Of a stretch of 64,000 nucleotides of DNA, positions 34,619-48,249 are shown piece by piece. Within the stretch, counting starts at the first letter, position 1; each line of letters begins with the position of its first letter. The notes under the pieces are model-generated. The model saw only the letters and a program-made list of their open reading frames with translations. It was not told the origin of the DNA and did not search any database. Made by a program: the position numbers and the translations under genes. Location: the NCBI RefSeq assembly GCF_009727055.1, contig NC_052357.1:19950225-20014224 (forward strand), read 5' to 3'. The DNA comes from Benincasa hispida (Eukaryota; Streptophyta; Magnoliopsida; Cucurbitales; Cucurbitaceae).

Positions 34619-37036
34619 TTAGCTCACATCCCTGAGTCTTTTTATCAAAGTATCCAGTGATTTCTTTTTCGGATTCTGCTTCATAGTGCGAGTTCCGAAG
34701 GTTCCGAATAATCGATCTGAAGAATCTTTTAGCTTCTCAGATATTGTGACAACTTTCTTGTGGTCCAGACTGTAGTAACTTCTCTCCCGAATAACTGCAT
34801 TCAGGAAATTTTCTGGATGACTGCTCAAAAGCAAATTAATCATTTGTCTTGCTTCAGAAAGAGCTGCTTTTAACTGATTTATATCCTCATCCGCAAAAAT
34901 AGGAGCTTGACTATCCACAAAACCTTCCAACAATTTGATATCCACATCAATCCCCATTACAGCATTAACATTAAACCTCTTTACTGAATCTGCTTGTAAG
35001 GCTCCAACGATCATCACGGATATGTGAGAAAGAACATCGTGTAATACTCTTTTAAGGACTTGAACAGGCAATATCTGTTGAGCTGTGGAAACCAGAGTTT
35101 CCAAATATATAATAACCTCATTTACATATTCGTTACCATTTTGTAGAGGCTCGTCAGGGGTCCAGTTAACATTCTCAATCAACATCATGAAACCATCAAC
35201 CTTTGTTTTAAGCAACCCCGAAAGAGTCTCTTCTGCTGCATCACGAGCTTTGCTCAGTGGAAACTGTCTCCTACCCCTCTCAGCCATTCTTAGTGGAATA
35301 CCAGAAAGCTGAGCAGCATGACGGAAAAAGAAATCACAAGCACGCTCGAAGACAGCCATATTTGCTGCCACTTGCATGGCCTGAGAGACTCCATGAACAG
35401 ATGTACTAATTAGCTTCAACAAGGCTCCATCTAGTACTTCACTCAATAGCCTATCCAAATATTTCTTTACAACATCATAGAAATCTAGCTGCCCACCATA
35501 TGACATAAAGCTCACAGAATCCTCAATGAAAGACCTCACGATTCGACAGCAGTCGGGCACTGTGGAGGAAAATGGTGCAACAAAGGGAAAAGCAGGTACA
35601 ATATCTGAAACTTGCAACTGAAATGATAAAACATTCATTGAATATTCATACTCTTTTTTCATCAGCATTTGCTCAAATTTGTCAGCTGACAATGCCTCAG
35701 TAATCTGTTTACGGCAATCTGATATCAACAGCTCGTGATACTTATCCCGGTGCTTGCTCAAAACATCTAGCAAAGGTTCAACTGGATACCAATATCTACG
35801 CAAAGTTACTCCTAACAAACTCACATAGTCCTTGATTAACAAAAGATGATTCGCAGTTTGCATCCTAGAAAACTGATCTTCCAGAACAGAACACATTTTA
35901 CCCATAGCAGTTTCCCATAGATTCTCAACCTCCATTTTTGATATTAGACCCCCACTGGTCCTAAAAATCCTATCCTCCACAATGAAAAATCCAGCAATTT
36001 GAGCGAAAAACGTTTGATGCGATTCAAGGAAAGGAGTCATTGATGATACCTGAAAGTCGGATGTTAACTGAAGTTTCCGGTTCTCAAAGTAATACTGTTT
36101 GAATCGATCTTCAAGTCCTAAAGTCTGGTGTATGTGGTAGGCTCTGTACAACGGAGTCAAATCAAACCCTAGAAGTCCACCTCCGCCGTTGGAATACAAA
36201 TCCTTCGCATCATCCCCGACTACACCAAGGCCGTCTTCATCCTCTTCCTCCAAAACGTACACACAATCTCTTAAGCTAAGCCGACTCTGTTCCTCTGCTT
36301 GGCGCTGCTTGATTCGCAGATCCTCTTCACGTTGACGAGCCGACGACGCTTGACTGATAGCTAATTGCCCCAAAGTTCGACTGACGGCTCGGATATCTAC
36401 CAGCCAATCCCCAAACTCTTTACTTACTTTCCTCTCTATATACGAACGAATATCAGGAATATTCTTCTCCAACATCCTCTTCAGCGTCGACGATGGCGTT
36501 TTCTCCAAATACTCGTTATCAATAGAGTCCAAGCATTTCAAAGCCATGTAGAAATTGCCTTCCTCCAAGTGTTTGTTCGCTCTCGAGCAAAGCTCAATGG
36601 TATTAACACAGGCGCGGACTGAGTCAAGCGCGAGATTGAGGTTCCGCGACACCGTCCGTGCTTCAACGAAGGCATCCAAAGAAGAAAGTAACGGAAGACC
36701 AACAGATTGAAGCTTGGAGTTGGAATCATAGAGAGCAGATTTAAGAGAATCAACATCAGATAAAAGAGATCGGAGGTCATCAACTGCAAGGATGAAGTCC
36801 TGATAGTGAGCCTTGCAGACCTCTTCGATCTCCGATTCCTTGGACTTGGAGAAGGCGCGTAGGTGATGAAGCAGAGTCTCCGGCTTCCCGGAGGCAAAGG
36901 CTTTTCGTACAAACGGAGCTAGATCCTCGCCGTTGCAGATCGCCGAAGAAAGAAGAAGCTGGTCCAGTTTATCGGCGGAGTCACCGGAATCAGCGGCTGA
37001 CGGAGCCACCTTCCGGCGGTTTTTGGTGGAGCTCAT
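34619..37036 (-). CDS. SEC15B: Exocyst complex subunit SEC15B
   Basis: A single intact, intronless frame of 805 residues. SEC15 is one of eight exocyst subunits; the complex tethers secretory vesicles to the plasma membrane before fusion, and SEC15 is the usual contact for Rab-type GTPases on the vesicle. The N-terminal part (about 50-260) has long helical stretches including 'ASGKPETLLHHLR' and 'LAVDDLRSLLSDVDSLKS'. An acidic, Gly-rich linker covers about 262-290 ('EEEDEDGLG', 'SNGGGG'), and 'LGFDLTPLYRAYHIHQTL' follows. The conserved C-terminal Sec15 domain runs from about 475 to 770, with 'DCCRIVRSFIEDSVSFMS', 'DVVKKYLDRLL' and 'LLLSSHPENFLNAVIRERSY'. Length and sequence fit the plant SEC15B branch rather than SEC15A, judged from memory. 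The start is the first ATG and matches the family's MxSTKxRRKV opening. Neighbours are unrelated. The gene appears functional. Confidence 0.95.
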   Translation of the reverse strand: MSSTKNRRKVAPSAADSGDSADKLDQLLLSSAICNGEDLAPFVRKAFASGKPETLLHHLRAFSKSKESEIEEVCKAHYQDFILAVDDLRSLLSDVDSLKSALYDSNSKLQSVGLPLLSSLDAFVEARTVSRNLNLALDSVRACVNTIELCSRANKHLEEGNFYMALKCLDSIDNEYLEKTPSSTLKRMLEKNIPDIRSYIERKVSKEFGDWLVDIRAVSRTLGQLAISQASSARQREEDLRIKQRQAEEQSRLSLRDCVYVLEEEDEDGLGVVGDDAKDLYSNGGGGLLGFDLTPLYRAYHIHQTLGLEDRFKQYYFENRKLQLTSDFQVSSMTPFLESHQTFFAQIAGFFIVEDRIFRTSGGLISKMEVENLWETAMGKMCSVLEDQFSRMQTANHLLLIKDYVSLLGVTLRRYWYPVEPLLDVLSKHRDKYHELLISDCRKQITEALSADKFEQMLMKKEYEYSMNVLSFQLQVSDIVPAFPFVAPFSSTVPDCCRIVRSFIEDSVSFMSYGGQLDFYDVVKKYLDRLLSEVLDGALLKLISTSVHGVSQAMQVAANMAVFERACDFFFRHAAQLSGIPLRMAERGRRQFPLSKARDAAEETLSGLLKTKVDGFMMLIENVNWTPDEPLQNGNEYVNEVIIYLETLVSTAQQILPVQVLKRVLHDVLSHISVMIVGALQADSVKRFNVNAVMGIDVDIKLLEGFVDSQAPIFADEDINQLKAALSEARQMINLLLSSHPENFLNAVIRERSYYSLDHKKVVTISEKLKDSSDRLFGTFGTRTMKQNPKKKSLDTLIKRLRDVS

Positions 37037-37163
37037 GGTCGGAGGGATTCCTGCAACAGGGCGGCGGTTATGGGCGTTGTGAACGGAGGGAATTTCGGGG
37101 GTGGGTGGTGGTGGATTTGGTTATTCATGAGAAAATGGAAAGAAGATTGGGGAATGGAAAGGC

Positions 37164-37176
37164 AATATATTTTATT
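37164..37176 (-). promoter_or_regulatory. Possible TATA box of SEC15B
   Basis: On the minus strand AATAAAATATATTG lies about 130 bases upstream of the ATG. It is the best TATA-like match nearby, but nothing else confirms it. Confidence 0.3.
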
Positions 37177-37444
37177 GACGAAAATGACACTACATAATAG
37201 ATATTGATCTGGCATTGACGGGTTGGAAATCTGGGGATTGAATAAGGGTATTTTGGAGATTCAGAAAAATCATGTTGACCGGAGGGGAAGAGACGACGGC
37301 GATTTTGACGCGGGTAATTCGTCGGCGGCGGGAACGAATTATGTAGCCTGAGGAGTATAATTTACTGGCAGTAAAAGTTTGTCCGTACGAGTAAAGTGGG
37401 AGTAAAAAAAATAATTTTGACCAACTTTTATTGTATATCATTTT

Positions 37445-38669
37445 AATCTACCAACTTTGTTTCAGGTGGATTGGACTATTATAGTCGGACTTCATGTTTG
37501 GGCTTCAAATATAATAGTAGCGCTTATATTTATTTATAACTTATAATTAATTATAGTAATACTATTTGAAATATTTTTTATTACAATATTTATAATTTTA
37601 TATTCATAAATCTTTCTCTCTTTATGACTGTTTTTACTATTTCTTATCCAGACTAAAATTCAGTGAATTATAATAGTCAACTCAAGTGTTCCAAATGCCT
37701 CTATAAATTTTTAAGTTTTGTTTTATTGTGTTCTTGATTTTTAACCTTGTCTATTTTAGTCTTTAAACTTTTTAAAATAATTATTTTAGTCCCCTTATTT
37801 TGCTTCGAGAGATGTTCCCCTCTAACTTATTTGCCTTTCATGCTCACATTAATATGCTAGAGTATTGAGTTTTGAGCAATGTTCGAAGACCACCATTGGA
37901 GATCGTTGGTAACAATAGCTTTTAGAGTTGGTTGTCAGAAGTGGTCATCGTTAAAGGTGGTCATTAAAATTGGTTGTCAAAGAGGAGCTAATCATCAGAG
38001 TGGTTGCTGACAATGATTGTCACTAGGGTTAGTGGTGGTTGTTACCATATAAATTCCCAGTGATGATCATCGGAGTTGGTTGAAGGTAGTCATTATCGAA
38101 GTGATCATTGGAGATAGTCACAGAGGTGGTTGGTTGAAGGTGGTCATTATCAAAGTGATCACTGGAGTTAGTCACAAAGGTGGTCGTTGACGATTGGAGT
38201 CGAAACATTGGAGGGAGTGAGAGTTTGTTATTTTAACCATTGAATTATAACGTAGTAATACAGTAGCAACATGAGGGTTAAAATAACTCTTTCCCCAACT
38301 TTTTGGACACACGTCCCAAATGTTGATTGAGCTATTATAGCCTGCATAACCCATTCCAATTTGGAGCCCTAAACAACTCCTTTTATTATTATTATTATTA
38401 TTAGTCTGATTTGGTTAAAATAAAATACCCATTTTGATACTTTCACTTCAGTTTTAAATGATTGAAAAAGGGGAAACAAACTAAAATGAATATTTTGAAA
38501 ATACAAACTAAAATAGACAATGGACAAAATTACAAAGAGCAATACCATTTAAACATTGTCTAAAAAAATGGCAAATTGCAAAAATTATTGGTATATTGAT
38601 AGTTGCAATTACACTCTTAAACTTTTATTGGTAACAATTGAACCCTTAGATTTATACAATTGTTAAAAT
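37445..38669. other. Intergenic DNA with a degenerate GTGGTCAT-rich repeat
   Basis: Between about 37865 and 38195 the sequence is built from variants of 'ggtggtcattatcgaagtgatcattgg'. The clearest tandem pair is 38078-38127 and 38128-38181, units of about 50 bp. A TTA microsatellite follows (about 38382-38402). No gene is supported. Confidence 0.55.
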
Positions 38670-40474
38670 TGAAGGAAATTTTTGTAAAAGATCATTTGAG
38701 CGGAAGCAAAGATCTATCCAAATCCCATTTTTAGTGAATATAAAGTTTTACAATAAAACAACAATAAGATATACATTTACATGATTATAGCATGCTTTAC
38801 ATAGGGTTTCAGAAAACCCTTACCTTTGAATAACCCTTTCTTCAAGAATTTCCTCGTACAAGCCACGAACGAAACTTCTTCTCCATGCGGATCTCCTTCT
38901 TCAAGAACGGACACCACCATTCGAGAACCCTCTCTATTCTCTTGGGATAAATGATTCAAGTAAGAGTTGTGGGTTTTGCTTGAATCCTTGGAAGAGGGAA
39001 AAGAGATGGAGAGGAGGAGAGGAAAGTTTCTACAGAGAACTTTTCTCTTAGAGAGAACTCTTCTCACAGAGCCAAATAAGGAAGTAGAATCATCTACACC
39101 CAACTTGAATCCCATGTATAATAATTGAGAGAATGAGGGGAGGGAGTTGTAACTCCTTCCCTTTAATTAATTTCAATTAAATTAATATTAATAATATATA
39201 TATATATATATAATAACTACTTTATTATATATATATATATATATATATATGCTATATGCTATATNAATATATATATATATATATAATAACTACTTTATTA
39301 TATATATATATATATATATATGCTATATGCTATATGTTATATCAAATATAACATATAGCCTATAGTTTTATATTGCATCAAATACAACATAAACTATAGG
39401 TTTTATTTTCTCTCAACAACACATGACATTTAATATAAATCACATTTATACTAAATTCACTTATATGAATCTCATCCATATAATTGATATTTGGATCATA
39501 TCCAAATATTTAATTCCTCTCAATATAAATCATATTTATATTCAATAAAATGAATCTCATTCATATACTTGATATTTGAATCATATTCAAATTCCTCTCA
39601 TATTACCTTAAATTATATTATATCAAATACATTATATTAATTATATCACATATATAATCAATTTAATTAATTATATCATATATAATTAATTTCAAATTAA
39701 TTCTCGATTAAATCCTAGTAATCCTAGTTGAGCTACAGAAGGGACCTTGTGGACCTGTAGATTGAAGCTCCAACGGTACTCGGATAATTAATTAAACTCT
39801 TTAATTAAATTATCCAATATCCGTTAACTGTCGGTCACTCCACTAAAGACCGACAGCTGCACTCTTCACATTATAGATAAATTTCTGTGTCTATTGGACA
39901 TAACCAATCAACAGTGCAATGACCCTTTGCAAATTTCTCGTAAGTACAGTTGGGTCAAACTTACCATTTTGCCCCTATAATTACATCTAACGCTTTAAGT
40001 ACCAGTGATTCCTCTAATGAACAATAAGTCATAGTTCAACTATGACTAAGTCCCTCTTAGGCCAGGAGAGGGTGTTGCCACTATGTTCAAGACCCGGAAT
40101 CAGCCCTATCTACTTGCCCCTACATTCAAGAAGGAGTGAATTCTGTCTTGTGTAGTTGTGTTCCCAGCTTCCCAGTCAGACGAATCCCCAAAATGGTAGA
40201 TTTGTTGAGTTGGCAATTTGGCCACGCTCACCCATACAAATCAAAGGACCACCTTCATGAGTAAGAGTTCACAACTCACTCAGGATTTAGATCATGTCAC
40301 TATGGTCATCCTAGTGAAATGTAAGTTTCTATCATTAACGGCGTTATATAAAGAGACTAATCATTTTGTGGTCCGGTCTTATACAAACTCTTTGTATAGG
40401 ATACCTCCGCTCACATGTCCCTACATGAATGAATTAGGATCAGATCATTTGTAGCACTTTACAACACTTTAACA
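38670..40474 (-). repeat. 3' LTR (5'-truncated), minus strand
   Basis: The LTR terminus is TGAAGGAAATT on the plus strand at 38670. The complements of the standard blocks follow, ending near 'gcactttacaacactttaac', where leader sequence begins. It contains an artefactual duplication around the N at 39265. Confidence 0.7.
39193..39335. repeat. Direct duplication around a single N
   Basis: 39193-39264 and 39266-39335 are the same AT-rich sequence ('taataactactttattatat' ... 'gctatatgctatat') apart from the number of AT units, separated by one N at 39265. This looks like two overlapping contig ends left unmerged. Confidence 0.85.
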
Positions 40475-42173
40475 ATTTTGATTAATATTCGTTAAAAACT
40501 TTAAAAAATGTTAATCAACAATTGTATGCTTGTAGCAAATCTATCTAATTCACCTTTCCAAGTAGGTTCCCAAGTATGGGCGTTCCGTTTCCGTCAACTG
40601 AAGTATCCCAGCCTAGCTAGAACTCACCTTAGACAAAAGGTCCCTTATATATATATTTGCTACAAATTTAATCTTTTATTGAAAATCAATTTAATCCTAT
40701 TAAATCGATTAAAAAAGATTAATATAATTTCTAATCTCATTAGAAATTTGTGAACTTAGGTCTATCTCAATCATATTTTAAAACTATTTTAAAAAATGAT
40801 TTTACCTAAGTTTGCATGCAACTCTTAGTTATTGAGTTTAATTTCTAATTTTGTTTATTTATAACTCTTATAAAGTAAATGAAACAAATTAAAACCTACA
40901 TTGCATCGATTGACATGCTTTATAAAATCATAACGTTTATAAGATTACCTAAAGTAATGTCATGCATCATGCACTGTTCGTTTCATTACTATATATACAT
41001 AACACTTATATATATCAAAGTAATGAAATTAAATAAGATACATCACATGCATACATTTAAACTATATATTATAACGATTATAATATAAATGATGCATGAC
41101 TATGTTATTTATGCATTCAAGCATATAGTATAACACTTATATTATATGATGCATGAGCATGCTACAAAATTAAATCATGCATATACATATATTATAACAC
41201 TTATAATATAAATGATGCATGAAATTAAATGCATAACCTACGGTGGGTTTTCAAACTATATGACATACATTATAACATATAATTTTAAACATACATCGCA
41301 TGTATATTTACACTAACAGTTGATGAACCGGGATAGGACCCCTAAAAGGAGAAAATAAAAGGTTAATTATTACAAAAAATAAGTCAACCGGTTCGAAATA
41401 GGTGAACCAAGCCTTGAACCACTCGAACTGAACTGCCCTTCAAAGAACCACCTTGTAGCTGATCGTGTAGCAAGTGAACTATGCGACGAGCATCTATGCC
41501 ATGAGCATGAAAAACTACGCGATTGCGTAGCAAGCGACTATGCGATGAGCATGAAAGACTGCGCGATTACGTAGTTAGCAACCATGCGAAGAGCATCTAT
41601 GCGATCGTGAATGAAAGATTGCGCGATCGCTTTGCTAGCAACCATGCGATGAGCAACTAAAGACCGCACAATCGTTCAGCAAGTAACCATGCGATCTTGT
41701 AGCAAATGCCACACGATTGTGTAGCAAACTCTATACGATCGCGTAACATTAGCTATGTGATCATTTAGCAAATGTTACACGATCATATAGCAAAAGCTAT
41801 CTGATCGCATAACAAGAGCTACCCAATCGTTTAGCTATAGCTACACGATCTGGAACCTTTGTTTTGTCTTTTCCATCGAAACAACGCTCTGCAACTCTTC
41901 TTTGAAGCATCCTGGGAACAACACGAGCGACTCAAACTTACAAATTATAGACTCGATTGCAAGATTAATGCCCTAAAACATAGGGGCCTTTACAAACCAA
42001 ATTTGTAAATTAAAGAAAGTCTTAAACAGAGCATTCTATCTCGAAACATCCATCAACAAAAAGCATCCACAACTATTCATCACATGAAACAAGATGCATA
42101 TTATAAAACCCACCATTACTGTAAAATCGATTCAATAAAACGAATGAAATTTAGAATTAGAAACCTACAACCT
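40475..42173 (-). other. Copia leader, minus strand
   Basis: It contains both family signatures: repeated TTATAACnnTTATAA units with GATGCATG words (about 40855-41230), and the ACGATCGT-derived array (41465-41860) with many 'cgatcg', 'gcgatcg' and 'acgatc' words about 25-35 bases apart. No coding frame is present. Confidence 0.65.
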
Positions 42174-42186
42174 GGCTCTGATACCA
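42174..42186 (-). other. Primer-binding site, perfect
   Basis: On the minus strand TGGTATCAGAGCC, two bases after the LTR end. It is the complement of the initiator tRNA-Met 3' end. Confidence 0.8.
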
Positions 42187-42455
42187 ATTGAAGGAATTTA
42201 AAAAAAAAAAAAAAAATCCTTTGAGCGGAAGCAAAAGATTGACCAAAATCTCATTTTTATTGAATATAAAGTTTTACTATAAAACAACAACAAGATATGC
42301 ATTTACATGACTATAGCATGCTTTAAATAAATTACATAGGGTTTCAGAAACTCTTACCTTTGGAGAATCATTTCTTCAAGAATTCCCTCTACAAGCCACG
42401 AACAGAACTTCTTCTCCACGCGGATCTCCCTCTTCAAGAATGGACACCACCATCC

Positions 42456-43820
42456 GATAATCATTTGATTTTTTTGTTTTTGAAAATTAGGTCTAATCCA
42501 TTCACATTTCTTACAACGATTTGCATGTTTCTTAAGTACAATGTTGAATTCTTAACCAAATTCAAAAAACAATAACATTTTTTTTAAAGCTACTTTTTTT
42601 AGTTATCAAAATTTAGTTTGGTGTTTTAAATAATTTGTGAAGAGTGAATAAGAAATGGAGAAATTTGGAAGTGAAAGTAACGTCTATAGACTTAATTTAA
42701 AAAAATAAAAAAAATGATTACGAGCCTAAACTTTTAAATTTAGTTAGATAATTGTTAAAATTGGTTGTGATTTCTCCCTCTCGTCTTTCTATATCATCAA
42801 CCCCCACCTCTCTTCTCAATTTCTGCAATACATTCTCAACTGGTTAGCAATTGTTCGACTTGGCATTTTGATTTGCATTTGCTCTTGTTACTCATTTAAT
42901 ATTTTCCTTTTTTTTTTCTTATTCGGCTAGCTATTGTTCTAATGTTGGATATTTCCCATTTTTGTGTACAAAAGAATCTTGACTAGCGTCTCTCAGCTTA
43001 TTGTCTCATGCGATTCTAAGGACTTTTATAAATTTGAGAGTCAAATTTAAAATTTTACTATTTGAAAGTTTGAGAAAGTAATTAAGAAAAATTATCAAAA
43101 ATACCATTCTCAATTTTTCATCTTTCAAAACTAGTACGCTTTTTGAAAAATCATTAAACAAGTTTTTCTCGATCGATCTCGGACAAGATCAACCATATAA
43201 ATTTTCAAAATTTCTCCAAATTTGGTTATCTTTAACGAATATTATATTCAATGTAATTTCCATAATTATATGAATTTCGGTAGTGATCTCGTCTGAGATG
43301 GACCGAGAAAAGCTATTTGAACCAGTGTTATAGAAAGTACTAATTTTGTAAGGTGGAAACTTTGTTGTTTGTGGCAATTTCACATCCGAAAAGTTATACA
43401 CACACGTGTATATATATATACAAAGAACCATGTTATCAATTTTCTCATAACCCCGTCCCTTAATTTTATTAAGTAATAACTTATTCACGATAGTTTGTTC
43501 ACTGCACATTTTTTGTCCAAATCAATTTATTGGTCAATATAGATTAGAAATAAAAATTCTATAAATCTCAATAGAAATCCTCATAAATAGTAAAAAAAGA
43601 TTAAATTGTTATATATTAAAATTCAAATATTAAAATTGTTGAGCATATAATCTAAAAATAAATTTTTAAATGCTATTTTTTTTAGTTTTCAAATTTTAGC
43701 TTAACTTTTTAAACTATTGGTAAAAAATAGATAACAAAAGAAGAAATTTGAAGAGAGAAAAAATGCCTATAGACTTAATTTTCAACGAAAACAAAAAACC
43801 AAATAATTACAAAATGGGCC
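42456..43820. repeat. Two MITE-like copies related to 25-300, with intervening DNA
   Basis: 42456-42735 and about 43625-43820 share with 25-300 the phrases 'tttttgaaaatta', 'tctatagacttaatt' and 'aaaaattagaaat'-like tails. The first copy has lost its left end at the LTR junction. Between them (42740-43620) no gene is seen; 'ctcgatcgatctcgg' and 'gatctcgtctgagatgg' near 43168 and 43291 are partly complementary. Confidence 0.45.
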
Positions 43821-43824
43821 TTAA

Positions 43825-44570
43825 ATTGTCGATCTAATAAAAATCCATATCATACACTAAATAAATAATTTTGAAAGCACATCCAAAAATTTCCCAATCT
43901 AATTTGAGTTAGAGTAAGCAACCTTGTAATCCTACCAAAGGGACAGAGTTGAAACAAGTTACCTAATCCAATTTTTCCTTTAATAACATCAAACTAAATG
44001 CAAAAGAAAGGGCAGGAAAGTGAGCCAAAGCGAAAAATAAGCAAAACATCTACAATAAGTTGAAAGCATTTTCCCTAAAATTTTTAAGTCATCCATACAA
44101 AAACCTCATCCCTTGAAAACCGAAAAAAAAAACATGTTATTTTGATTTGTTCGTTACCCGTACAATTCTTATAAACCAATTTTGTTACCATAGAGAAATT
44201 GAGTGTTAATAATCTCGATCGATGTAGTTGCAGAACAAATGTCAAGTGATGAGTTAAAAGAATTGTAAAAATAGAAAGAAAAAAAAAAAAAAATCCAAAA
44301 CCAAAGCCACACACAATTCATTCACCCTAAATCAATCAATCAGCATTTAATCTCAAATAAATTCCATTAAGCAAACACGGTTGACAAAAAACATAATGAA
44401 CATAAACTAACAAAATTACCAGGCTTAAAATGGCTTGGTCTTGGATATGAAGCAACAAGGTCCAAAAGTGACCAAAAAGGCTGCAAAAGCCTCTTCAAAA
44501 CTACTCTAGAATAATGGGAATACAAGAAACATCATAAGTAACCTTCCTAAGAACCTCCTTTCGTAAAATT
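43825..44570. other. Intergenic DNA and 3' flank of the eL19 gene
   Basis: No gene is supported. The stretch 44400-44570 directly follows the eL19 stop codon on the minus strand and is less AT-rich, so it is probably its 3' UTR. Confidence 0.5.
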
Positions 44571-44571
44571 C

Positions 44572-46186
<1,615 letters not shown>

Positions 46187-46260
46187 TTTTCTTTGTTCGC
46201 CCTTCTCGGCCGCTAGTTGCAGAGAAGATAAGCTTATGAAGAAGAAAGGGAGTGGCCTTC

Positions 46261-46294
46261 TAGGGTTTTAGAAGTGACCATTTTATTGTGGGCC
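46261..46294 (-). promoter_or_regulatory. Telo box and site II-like element of the eL19 promoter
   Basis: The minus strand has AAACCCTA (46268-46261), 75 bases upstream of the ATG, and GGCCCA (46294-46289) just beyond. Telo boxes paired with TGGGCC/T elements are characteristic of plant ribosomal protein and other growth-linked promoters. Confidence 0.7.
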
Positions 46295-46329
46295 TGTCGA
46301 CACATAAAAGGATTGGCCCTTTACGCAAT

Positions 46330-47025
46330 TATGCTATACCCCTTCAAAATTACGAAAATTGCAAAATGTAATTTTTTTTTAAAAAAAAAAAATCCAAATC
46401 TAGTTTAATTCCATAAAATTTCTTTTAAAAAAAGTTTAATTTTAAAATTAATTATAAAATTTCCGTTACAATAATATTTTGGTCCATATATTTTAAAATT
46501 TGTTCGAATTTAGTCTCTATACTTTAGATTATCTAATTGTTTGTCCTCATTCTTTCAATAAATATTAAATTTGATATCTCAAAATTAATTTTTACTCAAA
46601 TTGGTTAATAATTTTCATATTAAAAATTTTAATATGTGAATATTTTTTCAAAATATAAAATTCTAATTGATAAAAAAAGTTTTTGAAAAAATTAGACTAA
46701 ATTTAAGATTTGATTAAAAGTGAGTAGATTAAAATTGGATAATTAAAAATATAAGAATTGAAATTGAACATACTTTAAAATATATACGGATCAAAATGAA
46801 ATTTTATTTTTTCATCATACGGATGATTTCAAACTTACGAGTTTAAAATAATAATAATAATAATAATATAATAAAATAAAAATAAAACTAGTTTCAATTT
46901 TACTCTCCCATGCTCTTTGTTTTATTTATTTTCACATTTTGTGCTTACGGTGAAAAAACACCAAAAAACTTATTTTTAAAACTTCATCTTAGTTTTAATT
47001 TTTTTCAATCATTATATATCCTTTT
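46330..47025. other. AT-rich intergenic DNA
   Basis: It contains 'tttggtccatatattttaaaatttgttcgaatttagtctc' (46492 on) and its diverged complement near 46740-46800, suggesting an old foldback MITE. An AAT microsatellite lies near 46845-46870. No gene is seen. Confidence 0.45.
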
Positions 47026-47284
47026 GGGGTAAATTACTTTTTTTTTTTTTTTTTGGTTTGGGTTTGGTTTCCATTTGAGTCATAAGTTTCAAATTGCTAC
47101 ATCTTTTAATCTTTAAGTTTTGAGTTTGATTTCAATTAAGTCTCTAAAATTTAAAATAATACAATTTTACCCATGAGATTTTAGTTTTGTTTCACTTTCA
47201 TTCCTATAATTCAAGGTTTACACTTTTAACCTTAATTTTCACTAAATACTCATTTTTTCAGTATTTGTTATTTAATGTTAATGT

Positions 47285-47424
47285 TTATTAATTAATTTAA
47301 AATAATTATAATTAATAAAGTTTGATTATTTTTCATTACTATTAAAAATAATTTGAATTTTTTTTAATAGTAATGAAAAATAATCAAACTTTATTAATTA
47401 TAATTATTTTAAATTAATTAATAA
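47285..47424. repeat. Perfect 64-bp inverted repeat with 12-base loop
   Basis: 47285-47348 and 47361-47424 are exact reverse complements, with the loop at 47349-47360. The arms are AT-rich but not simple (they include 'aaagtttgattatttttc'). RNA from either strand would form a long hairpin. Confidence 0.9.
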
Positions 47425-47593
47425 ATATTAATCTAAAAAACTAAAAGTAATTATTTGGTGAAAAATCGAAATTAACATTGTAGATCTTAAAACCTAGAGG
47501 CCAAATTGAAATAAAACTCAAGAGTAAAATTGAAATATTTTGAGACTTGGGGAATTTAAGGACTAAAAATGTAACATTTTGAAATCTAGAGAC

Positions 47594-48186
47594 TACGAGT
47601 GTTCAAAAAATCCGATGGCCCGAAAAATTAATAAACCCAACCTAATTCAACACGTGCGTTTGAGTTGGGTTGGGTTCAAATAAATAAAAATTTTATGGAT
47701 TGGGTTGGTTCATGAGTTCACCTAATAGAACCCAAACCAACCCGAATTTATTATTAATTTTAAAATATTTTTTTATTACATATAGCACAATTATTTATAC
47801 ATATATTGATTTTAATTTTATTTAATTTCAATATTTTTTTAATAATTTATTATTCAACAACTCTTAAAAGTAGTTTCTTTGCATCTTAGGAAAAAAAATT
47901 TCACTATATAAATTCAAATTGAGTTGTTAATCTTAATTCAATATATGAAAATAATCAAATAAGATTTTTACATATTTATGTTATGCTTCTTTTTAGAACA
48001 AAATTTTAAACAAATGACCCGATTAACCCGAACCAACCCAATCAAAATATTTTCTGATTGGGTTGGGTTGGGTTCGGTTCATTTTTTAATAAAGGTTATT
48101 TGGGTCGAAGAAATTTACAACCGAACAATTGAGTTTGGTCTCAAAAGTCTTTCAACCAAATTCAACCCAACCCATGAACATCCCTA
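47594..48186. mobile_element. hAT-like MITE
   Basis: The ends TACGAGTGTTC and GAACATCCCTA are imperfect inverted repeats. The flanks CTAGAGAC (47586-47593) and CTAGGGAC (48187-48194) form an 8-bp duplication with one change. Subterminal GGGTTGGGTT/AACCCAACCC motifs match those at 15463-15891 and 24325-24809. Confidence 0.8.
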
Positions 48187-48249
48187 CTAGGGACTAAATA
48201 AAAACCAAGTCCAAAATCTAAGGACTAAAAGATATTTCTCTCTTTTGTT

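Larger units (their letters stand above)
38670..42455 (-). mobile_element. Deletion derivative of the long-LTR Copia family, minus strand
   Basis: Read on the minus strand: the 3' part of a 5' LTR (42455-42189), a perfect primer site (42186-42174), leader (42173 to about 40475), then a jump into the middle of the 3' LTR (about 40474-38670). Gag, pol and the first part of the 3' LTR are gone, and the start of the 5' LTR is replaced by a MITE-like sequence at 42456. The two overlapping LTR segments (38670-38945 and 42189-42455) differ at many positions, so the insertion is old. Confidence 0.75.
47035..48243. mobile_element. Foldback MITE carrying a nested hAT-like element
   Basis: The outer parts contain 'ttggtttccatttgagtcataag'-type text on the left and 'actaaataaaaaccaagtcc' / 'aaggactaaaag' on the right, as inverted complements. 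The centre is a perfect hairpin (47285-47424). A hAT-like MITE (47594-48186) sits in the right arm. The same foldback family is present at 49017-49581. Confidence 0.6.
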
